From: CBDCZY01 sp965224745
GTDB lineage: Bacteria > Pseudomonadota > Gammaproteobacteria > Methylococcales > Methylomonadaceae
Reading direction: 5' to 3'
Assembly: GCA_965224745.1 (NCBI GenBank)
Contig: CBDCZY010000004.1
Span: 1-64,000 of the forward strand
DNA length: 64,000 nucleotides
In this document: positions 19,401-27,477 of the stretch, in pieces
How positions within the stretch are numbered: the stretch's first letter is position 1
How the letters are laid out: each line of letters starts with the position of its first letter
The notes under the pieces: model-generated
The model's input: the letters and a program-made list of their open reading frames with translations, nothing else
Database searches by the model: none
Told to the model about the DNA's origin: nothing
Translations under genes and position numbers: made by a program

Positions 19401-19949
19401 ACCTTGCAGGTGGCGCTGAACGAGCAGAGGTTTAAATTGGCGGATTTAGCTGATGAACACAGACTGGTGGAATTAGGTTTTGTGTTTCCAGTGCAACATT
19501 TTGCTATCCCTAAATTGATTGCATTATTGGAGCGCGAGGGCTTTGAGTCCTCATTGATTGTTACAATGAAGTTACTGCGTAAAGATCAGGTCACCGGTTA
19601 CTTGAAAGGCTTTATTGACCTCATTGGATGTTGGCAAGGGCGGTTTTACATTATTGACTATAAATCGAATTGGTTAGGCGCCCATGCTGCTGATTACGAA
19701 CAATTCAATCTTAATGCTGAAATTTCGCATCATCACTATGCTCTACAATATTTGATTTATTTAGTGGCGTTACATCGCTATCTAAAAATACGTCTTCCCG
19801 ATTATCAGTATGCCAAGCATATAGGAGGCGTTTATTATCTGTTTTTGAGAGGAATGTCTTTGGACCAGGCGACGGGTATCTTTTTTGATTTGCCTTCGGC
19901 TGACTTGATTGCAGCGTTAGACCGTTTGTTCGAAGGTAACGAGTTGTGA
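16413..19949 (+). CDS. recB: Exodeoxyribonuclease V subunit beta RecB
   Basis: The 1178-residue subunit matches E. coli RecB (1180) in length. It has a UvrD-type helicase: SAGTGKT (Walker A, residues 28-34), VTYTKAATAELKER, DEFQDTDPTQY, GDPKQAIYGFRGAD, TIHSSKGLEYPIV and LYVALTRAK. The C-terminal nuclease domain carries GFIDLIGCW and IIDYKSNWLG near 1076-1085, matching the catalytic Asp and Lys of the RecB nuclease. It degrades linear duplex DNA and loads RecA after Chi. The start may be GTG 16413 or ATG 16419. The stop overlaps recD by 4 bases. Confidence 0.97.
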   Translation: MIMTKFSKIKPLAIFSTPLSGINLIEASAGTGKTWTITSLYLRLLLESGMEVEHILVVTYTKAATAELKERIRSRLAEMLATLQGQGKDKFCEQLSLNITDKPFAIRALIRAIHGFDQAAIYTIHGFCQRMLTDYTFESNVDYDQELVVDEKELLTNIVDDFWRREWANAEPLVTSYFYSKGITPDDLTAELSALVARPYLNVVGGGQSDMSHLPQVIKIYEDAFQQAYDHWIAEQTDILAALDLSVLKGNIYNATKISVWVIQLEAFFQRPDPLYPPDCLKYFTSEKLSASTKKNLVVPSHRFFAECQTLKGVLEKLQQALEQCLVNFKRRLLNECNQQLPQLKQAQKKTSFQDLLNQLAEALTGSQGDILANLIRRQYKAALIDEFQDTDPTQYIIFKQLFFNRHKEPVFLVGDPKQAIYGFRGADIFSYLAAKQNITECFTLDTNQRSVPSLIDAVNALFNVPKNANPFLFEDINYPPVKPADKSHNELTITNESSEALRFWLLPEHEKPYSRAQGELLAANATANKIAQLFNQAEQGCAHIAGQQLGGGDIAILVASHNQGHLMQQALLARQVPSVRYGQDNVFATEEAAALLRVLAAVAEPSRETLLKAALTTHLMGQTAHQIEVYQHNENEWVVMLEQFSKLHSIAVTKSFIVMFQHWLEAFQVVDHLLQFEQGERCLINLLHLSELLQQQNQNKLGFETLVEWFQTQLNNPPSGQENALLRLESDADRVKIVTIHSSKGLEYPIVFCPFLWHGRLISPAAKNIVFHAEKDRLTCLDFNVDKSSSNYDQAELEARAENLRLLYVALTRAKYRCYVVWGAVKNIEKSALAYLLGQHQGHSNATTDDYCRAHLSELVEQHSTAMNFEQWPEETDYQEPDKKVGEELRPLTLSPALLKPKWRMSSYTGLVSGRHSEKPVYDEQGSSEVDEADELNQFNFPRGPIAGVCLHSIFEQWDFTCQDRNALQKLVQNQLQAYQLGVQWTDVACEMVSTTLQVALNEQRFKLADLADEHRLVELGFVFPVQHFAIPKLIALLEREGFESSLIVTMKLLRKDQVTGYLKGFIDLIGCWQGRFYIIDYKSNWLGAHAADYEQFNLNAEISHHHYALQYLIYLVALHRYLKIRLPDYQYAKHIGGVYYLFLRGMSLDQATGIFFDLPSADLIAALDRLFEGNEL

Positions 19950-21709
19950 GTCAGCTTTACCTGGTTAAGGATGAGCTAAGATTTGCCGAATATTTGGCAG
20001 CCATAGAGCAAAATGAACTTGATCACAGCATCATACTCATTTCGATAGCGTTGTTAACGCAGTCATTACAAAAAGGACATGTTTGTTTGGATTTAGCAAA
20101 GCATGCTGATACCACTGTCTTGGTTGAAAATCAGCCCTTTCAGCTCCCTGGTTTTGAGCGCTGGCAAGACGCTTTACAACAGTCCGCTTTAGTCGGGCAG
20201 CCGGGTGATTTCGCACCACTGATCTGCTTTCAAAAAAAACTATATTTTGCCCGTTACTGGCGTTATCAGTATCAATTAGCTAAAGAATTAACCCAACGTG
20301 CTGAGCAACCTTTCGATATACCCCATATCGGCCAACTTAAACAGCAATTGGAGATGCTTTTTCCGTCCACAGCAGTGCAGCCAGACTGGCAAAAAGTAGC
20401 TGCGGCGATGGCGCTAACCCAGCGATTTTGTGTAATCACCGGAGGCCCCGGGACGGGTAAAACCACCACTGTTTTACGTATTTTAGCCTTGTTATTGATG
20501 CAGCAAGACGATATAAGGATTGCTCTAGCAGCGCCAACGGGCAAAGCCGCAGCCAGGATGCAGGAAGCCATTCAACAGGCCAAAAACAGCTTATCTCTAA
20601 ATACTGAAATTGTAAAAAAAATTCCTTTTCAAGCTGAAACCCTGCATCGTTTATTAGGTTATCGTCCTGATTCCATTTATTTTAAACATCAGGCAAATCG
20701 TCTTTTACCGGTCGATGTATTGGTGGTCGATGAAGCTTCAATGATCGATTTAGCGTTGATGGCTAAATTAGTTGATGCTTTGCCACAACAAGCTCGTTTG
20801 ATTTTGTTGGGAGACCAACATCAACTGGCTGCGGTAGAAGCTGGTTCAGTGTTTGGCGATCTTTGCGTTGAGCTAGGATATAGTGATCAGCTTAGGGAAA
20901 CAATCAAGGTGTTAACGGGCGTCGAATTGTCGGGACAACCACCAAAATCGGCGATTGGAAATGCCATTGCTATTTTACGGCATAGCTATCGTTTTAGCGA
21001 GGAGAGCGGTATAGGTCGTTTTGCCAGGTCGGTTAATCAAGGTAATAGTACCGAAGCTCTGGCCGTGTTGGAAAATCCTCAGTACAGTAAGGTGGTGTGG
21101 CGATCTGCCAACGAAAATGGAAGAATAAACTCAGACTTGTTCTCATTAGCAGAACTTTTTCAGCCTTATTTTGAGTTGGTGCATAAGAAAGCGCCGATCG
21201 AAGAGGTATTTGCCCAATTCGATCGCTTTAAGATTTTAACCGGTTTACGCGAGGGGCCGGTAGGAGTCGGGAGAATAAATAATTATATTGAGGGTGCTTT
21301 GCAGCTCAATGGCCAGTATCCTGTATCGCCCTGGTACGCAGGCAGGCCGATAATGATTACGCAGAATAATTATAACCTCAACCTATTTAATGGAGACATC
21401 GGTATCACTTACTATGATGCCACAGGGTTAAAGGTTTATTTTGCTGGCGAAGATAAACAGTTTCGCGTCTTTTCTCCCAATCTGATACCCATGCATGAAA
21501 CTGTTTATGCCATGACTGTGCACAAAAGCCAAGGTTCTGAGTTTGATGAAGTGTTATTGCTCATTCCTGATCAATTGTCAGAAGTCATGAATAGAGCTCT
21601 AATCTATACAGCGGTAACCAGAGCTAGACAAAGAGTACGCATCTGTGGCGATTTGAAAATCTTAAAAAAGGCGATAGAAACCGCTATATTGCCCACATCG
21701 GGTTTTTAG
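19946..21709 (+). CDS. recD: Exodeoxyribonuclease V subunit alpha RecD
   Basis: At 587 residues this is slightly shorter than E. coli RecD (608). It is the 5'-3' helicase of RecBCD: GGPGTGKTTT (Walker A, residues 166-175), AAPTGKAAARM (motif Ia), VVDEASMIDLALM (Walker B), LGDQHQLAAVEAGSVFGDL and, near the end, AMTVHKSQGSEFDEV and YTAVTRAR. It begins at a GTG overlapping the recB stop, so the three subunits are translationally coupled. No gene follows closely. Confidence 0.96.
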   Translation: MSQLYLVKDELRFAEYLAAIEQNELDHSIILISIALLTQSLQKGHVCLDLAKHADTTVLVENQPFQLPGFERWQDALQQSALVGQPGDFAPLICFQKKLYFARYWRYQYQLAKELTQRAEQPFDIPHIGQLKQQLEMLFPSTAVQPDWQKVAAAMALTQRFCVITGGPGTGKTTTVLRILALLLMQQDDIRIALAAPTGKAAARMQEAIQQAKNSLSLNTEIVKKIPFQAETLHRLLGYRPDSIYFKHQANRLLPVDVLVVDEASMIDLALMAKLVDALPQQARLILLGDQHQLAAVEAGSVFGDLCVELGYSDQLRETIKVLTGVELSGQPPKSAIGNAIAILRHSYRFSEESGIGRFARSVNQGNSTEALAVLENPQYSKVVWRSANENGRINSDLFSLAELFQPYFELVHKKAPIEEVFAQFDRFKILTGLREGPVGVGRINNYIEGALQLNGQYPVSPWYAGRPIMITQNNYNLNLFNGDIGITYYDATGLKVYFAGEDKQFRVFSPNLIPMHETVYAMTVHKSQGSEFDEVLLLIPDQLSEVMNRALIYTAVTRARQRVRICGDLKILKKAIETAILPTSGF

Positions 21710-21743
21710 GTCTTTTTTTTGAGAGCAGCGAATAAATTATTTC

Positions 21744-21799
21744 TGTAACCAAGGGGTCTGTAACCACTTACTATGTAACCAAGGTGTAACCAAGGGGTC
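21744..21799 (+). repeat. Short direct repeats TGTAACCAAGG(GGTC)
   Basis: TGTAACCAAGGGGTC occurs at 21744-21758 and again at 21785-21799, with partial copies TGTAACCA at 21759 and TGTAACCAAGG at 21774. The last full copy runs into the left inverted repeat of the RAYT remnant. Confidence 0.75.
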
Positions 21800-21986
21800 A
21801 GCCAGCTTGATATTTAATTTTACCTGCGCTGTAGTCAAAACATGGCACGATTATCCCGAATAGTTATGCCCAACCAGCCACTATATATCATGTATCGAGG
21901 CAATAACAGGCAAGATATGTTTATAAATCGGCATAGAGGAGATAGGAAAAGTGATGTCGTCAAAGATCAAGCTGGCTTGATCCCCT
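21793..21986 (+). repeat. Inverted-repeat-bounded segment containing a RAYT remnant
   Basis: AGGGGTCAGCCAGCTTGAT (21793-21811) is an inverted copy of ATCAAGCTGGCTTGATCCCCT (21966-21986), apart from two extra bases. The ~194-bp unit encloses the start of a RAYT gene. The design is that of a deleted, non-autonomous element or REP-like unit. Confidence 0.7.
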
Positions 21987-21988
21987 AG
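21842..21988 (+). pseudogene. REP-associated tyrosine transposase (RAYT) remnant
   Basis: A 48-codon frame opens MARLSRIVMPNQPLY and continues IMYRGNNRQDMF, the conserved N-terminus of RAYT/IS200-like Y1 transposases. The HUH motif and the catalytic tyrosine, expected further on, are absent; after about residue 30 the sequence is unrelated and ends within the right inverted repeat. It is a dead fragment produced by internal deletion. Confidence 0.75.
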
Positions 21989-22323
21989 ATATTTTCCTTG
22001 ATATTTTGTAGCCTGTCACGAACCAGGTAACCATTTCCCAGTTAGATTTTTATCCATTTTAGCCATAAAATTCTTCCCATAAGATAAGGAAAGCGCGTTA
22101 AAATTACTATCCACTAATTCCAAATTGACTACTATCTGGTCTTAGTTTGTCGATAAGTCGACTCCCTACAACTTTTGATATGTTCGGAGGCGGCTTACTT
22201 AGCTTGGTTTCAATCAATTGTAGCCGCAAAGCAACAGTTGATAGTCCAAGCATTCAAATTGAAAACCTCATATCAGGTGACCTGCAATGGGCCACATGTT
22301 ACTCGTTATAAAGGAGAATATCG
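21989..22323. other. Intergenic stretch without a recognisable gene
   Basis: Roughly 335 bases lie between the RAYT remnant and the protease gene. I see no convincing frame. The promoter of the protease should lie here; its ribosome-binding site (AAGGAG) is at about 22312. Confidence 0.5.
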
Positions 22324-22977
22324 ATGAAAATGAAGTATATAGTTCCATTTACACTCTTGATTTTATTCCTGCCGAACGCGTACGCAGCTACAGGCGAAAT
22401 TGAGAATAGAGGTTACGCATTAAATGCTGTTATTTGGGGAGGCCTGAATATACATGTGTGTTGGGAAAATTTTAGTGATTCTACGACAGAAAACAGGCGA
22501 TGGGTAAAAGATGCCGTAGAAAGAACTTGGGAGGCACATTCAGATGTAGATTTCGTTGGATGGGTGCAATGCAATGCTAATCACAATCACGGCATACGTA
22601 TAGGAGTGCATGATGTTCATGCTCCTCCGTTTACTCTCGGTCTTGGAAATCAACTTAAAGGTGTTCGTAACGGAATGGCTCTCAATTTTACTTATAAAAA
22701 CTGGGCTCGGGGGTGTCAATCTTATGCACAGAGCTGCTCTGAAGCTATCGCAGTACATGAGTTTGGGCACGCTTTGGGATTCGCTCATGAGCAAAATCGT
22801 AGCGACACACCTGGTACATGTCTCATTGAGCCAATAGGACAAGAAGGCAGTACGCCAGTGGGAGCATGGGATGCGGATTCTGTAATGAATTATTGTAATC
22901 CCGACTGGGATCTTGCCATTCTTAGTTCCACAGACATTAGGATGGTCAGGATATATTACAGCGTGGGTAACAACTAG
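22324..22977 (+). CDS. Secreted zinc metalloprotease of the metzincin clan
   Basis: The 217-residue product has a signal peptide of about 21 residues (hydrophobic core FTLLILFLPN, cleavage after AYA). HEFGHALGFAH at 145-155 is the full HExxHxxGxxH zinc site, and SVMNY at 186-190 fits the Met-turn that defines metzincins. Six cysteines remain in the mature part, suiting disulphides in the periplasm or outside the cell. It is a minimal catalytic domain without visible propeptide or C-terminal targeting domain. An AAGGAG ribosome-binding site precedes the ATG. No partner or inhibitor gene is adjacent. Substrate is unknown; the class is well supported, the family (M10/M12-like) is not resolved. 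Confidence 0.85.
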   Translation: MKMKYIVPFTLLILFLPNAYAATGEIENRGYALNAVIWGGLNIHVCWENFSDSTTENRRWVKDAVERTWEAHSDVDFVGWVQCNANHNHGIRIGVHDVHAPPFTLGLGNQLKGVRNGMALNFTYKNWARGCQSYAQSCSEAIAVHEFGHALGFAHEQNRSDTPGTCLIEPIGQEGSTPVGAWDADSVMNYCNPDWDLAILSSTDIRMVRIYYSVGNN

Positions 22978-23154
22978 TTCTGGAAGTTTAGTATTGACGA
23001 ATAAAAGACGTTGAGGAATGATGCGACTGTGCATTGCACAGGGAAGCGTTGTGTCAAGTGAGTGCACCGTAACAGGTGATCATTTATCGGCTTCAGTTAT
23101 CCGTTAATACTTACTTTGAAATGGTAGTGTTTCAGAGTCGTAGGTTTCGTGCAT

Positions 23155-23222
23155 AATATTTAGGAATATTTAGAGGAATATTTAGAGGAATATTTAGAGG
23201 AATATTTAGAGGAATATTTAGA
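23155..23222 (+). repeat. Tandem repeat, 12-bp unit GGAATATTTAGA
   Basis: Six AATATTTA motifs occur at 23155, 23165, 23177, 23189, 23201 and 23213. The last five are spaced by exactly 12 bases with identical sequence, the first by 10. Such perfect copies suggest recent slippage-driven expansion. Confidence 0.95.
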
Positions 23223-23365
23223 GTCAGAGTAACATTATTTAATGTTTATTTTACTCTGCCGCTGATTATCGCGCCGTTTCCTAAACACATGGTACTTGTC
23301 CCACTGAAAGATTCTGGTTCGCTTCACGGAGATTAATTATTTGTTGCATGATAATTGCTTATTCT

Positions 23366-23393
23366 GTTATTTGTAGAATGTTCTACAAATAAC
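23366..23393. promoter_or_regulatory. Perfect 28-bp palindrome, candidate operator
   Basis: GTTATTTGTAGAA and its exact inverse TTCTACAAATAAC are separated by two bases, about 170 bases before the MATE start codon. No T-run follows, so it is not a typical terminator. A dimeric regulator site is a reasonable guess. Confidence 0.5.
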
Positions 23394-23564
23394 TATTCAC
23401 CTATGCATGGTGTATAGATAACGTTCATTCTTAAAAAAGCAGTTGAATATAGCGATATAATTTAGAGTAATTTATCCACTGATTCTTAGGGTTATAAGAA
23501 ATGATTAGTTTGTGAAAGGAAATACTTGAAAGTCTCTAAAATCACGTAGCGAACATTATTATTC

Positions 23565-24881
23565 ATGACCTCAATTGATCGTTCCCACTTCAGACATCAA
23601 CACGTGTTAAGACTGGCTGTACCTTTGATAATAGCCAACATATCAACCCCTCTATTGGGCATTGTGGATACCGCTGTGATGGGCCATCTGAATGAAGATT
23701 ATGTTGGCGCCATCGCTATGGGAAGTCTATTGTTTAGCTTTATCTTCTGGGGTTTCGGCTTTTTGCGTATGGGAACCAGTGGCTTAACTGCCCAGGCATA
23801 TGGCCAACAAGACCAGTCCGAAATGGAGGTGGTACTGGCTCGTTCACTATTGATAGCTGGCAGCATTGCCATTTTCTTGCTGATCTTTCGAGTCCCCTTA
23901 AAACAATTCAGTTTCTGGTTACTCGAACCGCCTGCAACGGTTGATGCTTATAGCAAAATTTATTTCGATATTAGAATTTGGAGTGCTCCCGGTACTTTGC
24001 TGAATTATAGCTTGATCGGTTGGTTCGTTGGTTTACAAAAGGTGAAAGCTTCTCTTGCGATAGTCCTGATCACTAATATGACTAATATCGTTCTAGATTT
24101 GTTGCTCGTAAACCACTACCACATGGCTATCGATGGGGTGGCCTACGCCTCAGTCATAGCTGAATATACGGGTTTTTTCATAGGACTCTGGTTAGTTTTT
24201 ACCGCGCGCACCCAACCGACCGTGAGCTGGTCTTCCAATACCATTTTTAAACGCGAAAGATTGATGGCTTTGCTGTCGATGAACATTCATATCTTTATTC
24301 GTACGTTATGTTTGATATTCACCTTCGTTTTCTTCACAGTACAGGGCGCTGCATTAGGCAGTACTGTGTTAGCCACCAATGCTGTGCTGTTGAATTTCCA
24401 CACTTTCATGGCCTTCGCGCTGGATGGTTTTGCTCATACCGCTGAAACAATGGTTGGCAAAGCATTAGGAGCGAATAACCAATCACAACTGAACCAGGCG
24501 ATCATGACAACAGCCTTTTGGTCGCTTATTATTGCCGCTTGTTTTTCTGTGTTCTATGCTCTGTTTGGCTCAAACATAGTGCAGCTGATAACCGATATCT
24601 CATCAATCCAACGCGACGCTAACGACTATTTACCGTGGGTTAGTGCTTTGCCACTTATTTCTTTTTGGAGTTTTATGTTGGATGGTATTTTCATAGGCGC
24701 TTTATTAACCCGTGAAATGAGAAACACCATGCTGCTCTCGACCATGATATTTCTGGTCGTATTTTATACCGCTAAACCACTGGGCAATCACGGCTTGTGG
24801 CTAGCTATGACCTGCTTCATGATAGCCCGAGGATTATCAATGGCGGTTATTTTTAGGCTTTGGTATTACCAAAACAAATAG
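23565..24881 (+). CDS. MATE family efflux transporter, DinF-like
   Basis: The 438-residue protein has about twelve membrane helices. The N-terminal MATE signature is clear: LAVPLIIANISTPLLGIVDTAVMGHL, then a GFGFLRMGTSGLTAQAYG segment. The HTFMAFALDGFAHTAETMVG stretch near 290 is typical of the DinF subfamily. These proteins export cationic drugs or metabolites against Na+ or H+. The gene stands alone, with the palindrome at 23366 in its upstream region. No strong ribosome-binding site is seen before the ATG. Substrate is unknown. Confidence 0.9.
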   Translation: MTSIDRSHFRHQHVLRLAVPLIIANISTPLLGIVDTAVMGHLNEDYVGAIAMGSLLFSFIFWGFGFLRMGTSGLTAQAYGQQDQSEMEVVLARSLLIAGSIAIFLLIFRVPLKQFSFWLLEPPATVDAYSKIYFDIRIWSAPGTLLNYSLIGWFVGLQKVKASLAIVLITNMTNIVLDLLLVNHYHMAIDGVAYASVIAEYTGFFIGLWLVFTARTQPTVSWSSNTIFKRERLMALLSMNIHIFIRTLCLIFTFVFFTVQGAALGSTVLATNAVLLNFHTFMAFALDGFAHTAETMVGKALGANNQSQLNQAIMTTAFWSLIIAACFSVFYALFGSNIVQLITDISSIQRDANDYLPWVSALPLISFWSFMLDGIFIGALLTREMRNTMLLSTMIFLVVFYTAKPLGNHGLWLAMTCFMIARGLSMAVIFRLWYYQNK

Positions 24882-25075
24882 CCCGTAATGTCATGGTTAT
24901 ACTTTTCAACCGTTGGAAAAACCTAAGACCGATTTTTTAAATAACTAGACTAATAACACTGTTGTCCCCTAATGTAATATAGGCCTTAAAAGGAGCACGC
25001 CATCAAGCTTGACCTTTTATAGTAAAAATAGCAAAACCCTGAATAATAAAAACTTACCCTTAAGGAGATATTTTT

Positions 25076-26386
25076 ATGCTGAAAAAAATTGGGTCTTACA
25101 AAGACAAACTGATCACTATCGGACCAGCGTTGTTGCTTACTATTATCGCATTCTGGGTCGCATCACAATTTATAAAACCTGCGCCACCCGACAAAATCGT
25201 TATCACAACCGGCCGTGAGGATGGCGCGTATTTTAACTATGCAAAACAATATAAGACTATTCTTGCAAGAAATGAAATTACTCTGGAAATTCGTTCATCG
25301 TTGGGTTCTTCCGAGAATATTAAGCGCCTGCGAGACGGTAGCGCTGACATCGCATTTGTGCAAGGTGGAACAAAAGTCACAGATGCTGGTGCTGAAACAA
25401 AATTGACAGCCCTGGGCAGCCTATATTACGAACCACTCTGGCTTTTTTATAGAAACAAAAACCCTCTGAGCCAGTTAACTGATTTTAGCGATGTAACAAT
25501 GGCGATTGATGTTGAAGGGAGCGGTACTTATGCCGTCGCGTCAGAATTAATCAGTGACAACCAGTTAGAATCTAATGTTAAAACGTTACCATTAGGAGGT
25601 AAGGAAGCCAGCCAAGCATTGTTAACTGGCCAAGTCGATGCGGCTATTATGATTTCATCCCCATCGTCAGGAGTCGTGCAAGAATTATTAAAAAATAAAG
25701 ATATTGCTTTGATGAATTTTCAACGGGCTGACGCCTATACTCGACTGCATCACTATTTGTCCAAAATTGAATTGGCTCAAGGCGTTATTGATCTAAAAAA
25801 CAATATTCCACCGACTGCAACAACGTTAATTGCGCCCACCGCCAATTTGGTCGTGAATAAGGATTTTCATCCGGCCTTGGTTTTCCTGCTGTTACAAGCA
25901 GCTAGCGAAGTGCATAGTCAAGCTCAGTTGTTTGAAACTAAGAATGAATTTCCCTCACCCAAGTACAATGAATTTCCTTTGAGCGAAGTAGCGGGTCGAT
26001 ATTACAAATCAGGTCCACCGTTTTTACAACGCTTTCTGCCCTTTTGGCTGGCAACGCTGATTGATCAGATGAAAGTAATGTTGGTTCCTTTTATTGCCTT
26101 GCTCCTGCCTTTATCAAAGGCGGTACCACCTTTGCTTCGTTGGCGGACACGCTCCAGAATTTACCGCTGGTATGAGCAACTAAAAGACATTGACCAAAAA
26201 AGCTACAACGAACCCGATCAATCTGCCAGACAGCTACTGGCCGTTCAACTGGATGAAATTGAAGCCGAAGTTCACAAAGTTGATATCCCTTTGTCATATG
26301 AAGATCAACATTACAACTTGAGATTACACATCAACATGGTGCGAGACAATCTGGGGCCGTTAAGCGCTTCAAGCAAAGAAACTTAG
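25076..26386 (+). CDS. Membrane-anchored TAXI-family solute-binding protein
   Basis: An N-terminal membrane helix (residues 13-32) is followed by a TAXI (TRAP-associated extracytoplasmic immunogenic) domain: VITTGREDGAYFNYA, then SSLGSSENIKRLRDGSADIAFVQGG, and later GQVDAAIMISSPSSG. At 436 residues it is longer than classical TAXI proteins (about 320). The extra C-terminus holds a second hydrophobic segment (VMLVPFIALLLPL) and a charged region, predicted cytoplasmic (ending QHYNLRLHINMV). No TRAP permease genes are adjacent. Such double-anchored orphan TAXI proteins may sense a small organic ligand rather than deliver it, but this is inference. An AAGGAG ribosome-binding site precedes the ATG. 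Confidence 0.85.
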   Translation: MLKKIGSYKDKLITIGPALLLTIIAFWVASQFIKPAPPDKIVITTGREDGAYFNYAKQYKTILARNEITLEIRSSLGSSENIKRLRDGSADIAFVQGGTKVTDAGAETKLTALGSLYYEPLWLFYRNKNPLSQLTDFSDVTMAIDVEGSGTYAVASELISDNQLESNVKTLPLGGKEASQALLTGQVDAAIMISSPSSGVVQELLKNKDIALMNFQRADAYTRLHHYLSKIELAQGVIDLKNNIPPTATTLIAPTANLVVNKDFHPALVFLLLQAASEVHSQAQLFETKNEFPSPKYNEFPLSEVAGRYYKSGPPFLQRFLPFWLATLIDQMKVMLVPFIALLLPLSKAVPPLLRWRTRSRIYRWYEQLKDIDQKSYNEPDQSARQLLAVQLDEIEAEVHKVDIPLSYEDQHYNLRLHINMVRDNLGPLSASSKET

Positions 26387-26574
26387 AAAATGCAAAGTGA
26401 GTGCTAGTTACCAATATGTTTGGTGTTGGCTTTACAAGAGAAAAATAGCTGTACTGTTCAAAATACGTCCGGTGCAGCCGTTTTTTTGAAAGGAAGGCTA
26501 ATCTTTATACCTGCTGTTGCTCAGATTCTAGAATTACGTGACGTTGCTAATTCCTTTATTATTTTTGTGTATTC

Positions 26575-26592
26575 ATGTCATTAAAGCGTAAT
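26575..26592 (+). promoter_or_regulatory. Candidate Pho box upstream of phoB
   Basis: ATGTCATTAAAGCGTAAT matches 13 of 18 positions of the enteric Pho box consensus (two CTGTCAT repeats four bases apart). It ends about 40 bases before the phoB start codon, as expected if phosphorylated PhoB activates its own operon. Confidence 0.35.
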
Positions 26593-26633
26593 AAAACAAG
26601 TGTTGAATAAGTTTTTTTATAAAGTTTAAAGCT

Positions 26634-27323
26634 ATGCCACAATTTAAAATTTTGGTTGTTGAAGATGAAGAGGCGATACGAGAAATGTTGGTATTGGTGC
26701 TGCAGCAAGTCGATTTTTTTGTCGAAGCGGTCGCAGATGCTCATGAAGCAGATCAATATCTCGAACAAACGCTGCCAGACCTAATACTGTTGGATTGGAT
26801 GCTCCCAGCTATTAGTGGTATCGAATGGGCGCGAAGAATCAAAAAGGACGAGATCTATCATGAAATACCCATTATTTTATTAACTGCTCGAGGCGAAGAA
26901 GAAGATAAAGTTCGGGGTTTGGAAATAGGCGCGGATGATTATGTTACCAAACCCTTTTCACCGAAAGAACTGGTGGCCAGAATTCGAGCGGTTCTTCGTC
27001 GAGCTGGAAAAAGCCCTGGATCATCTACATTAACTTTAGATAATTTAGTATTGGATAGCGATTTATGTTCCTTAATGGTGGAAGATAAAAAAGTTGAATT
27101 AAGTCCAACAGAATTCAAATTGATGCACTTCTTCATGCAGCATCCAGAGAAAGTTTACAGCCGTTCACAACTGCTGGATCGGGTATGGGGGCACAGTGTT
27201 TATATTGAAGAAAGAACAGTTGATGTGCATATTCTTCGTTTACGAAAAGTGCTGGCTGAATATGGTAAAGAAGAGTTAATACAAACAGTTAGAGGGTTTG
27301 GCTACCGTTTTATTTTTACTTAG
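26634..27323 (+). CDS. phoB: Phosphate regulon response regulator PhoB
   Basis: The 229-residue protein has a receiver domain with VVEDEE acidic pocket, Asp54 as phosphoacceptor in LILLDWMLP and Lys in DYVTKPFSPKEL. A winged-helix OmpR/PhoB DNA-binding domain follows (VELSPTEFKLMHFFMQHPEKV, then RTVDVHILRLRK and VRGFGYRF). It activates phosphate-starvation genes when phosphorylated by PhoR, the next gene. A possible Pho box lies upstream. Confidence 0.94.
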   Translation: MPQFKILVVEDEEAIREMLVLVLQQVDFFVEAVADAHEADQYLEQTLPDLILLDWMLPAISGIEWARRIKKDEIYHEIPIILLTARGEEEDKVRGLEIGADDYVTKPFSPKELVARIRAVLRRAGKSPGSSTLTLDNLVLDSDLCSLMVEDKKVELSPTEFKLMHFFMQHPEKVYSRSQLLDRVWGHSVYIEERTVDVHILRLRKVLAEYGKEELIQTVRGFGYRFIFT

Positions 27324-27477
27324 ACGCAGCTTCAAATTAGAATCCGTAGCTTTACCAGCCAGGCATCCATTAGAATACTCGAATGGTTCTACCATTTAAT
27401 TCGAACTATGTTGAAGGAGAGGTAAGATAAATTACTCTTTGCTGACAACATTAAAAAAATGCTCAACCAACCAATGA

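Larger units (their letters stand above)
22978..23564. other. Long intergenic region with repeats and a palindrome
   Basis: Almost 590 bases separate the protease and the MATE gene. No gene is seen. The region holds the 12-bp tandem array at 23155-23222 and the 28-bp palindrome at 23366-23393, described separately. Confidence 0.6.

Noticed and set aside
22540..23067. 175-residue minus-strand frame opposite the protease
   Set aside because: Antisense of the conserved zinc site; no ribosome-binding site and no domain.
23155..23222. CRISPR array
   Set aside because: Units are 12 bp and contiguous, with no spacers and no cas genes.
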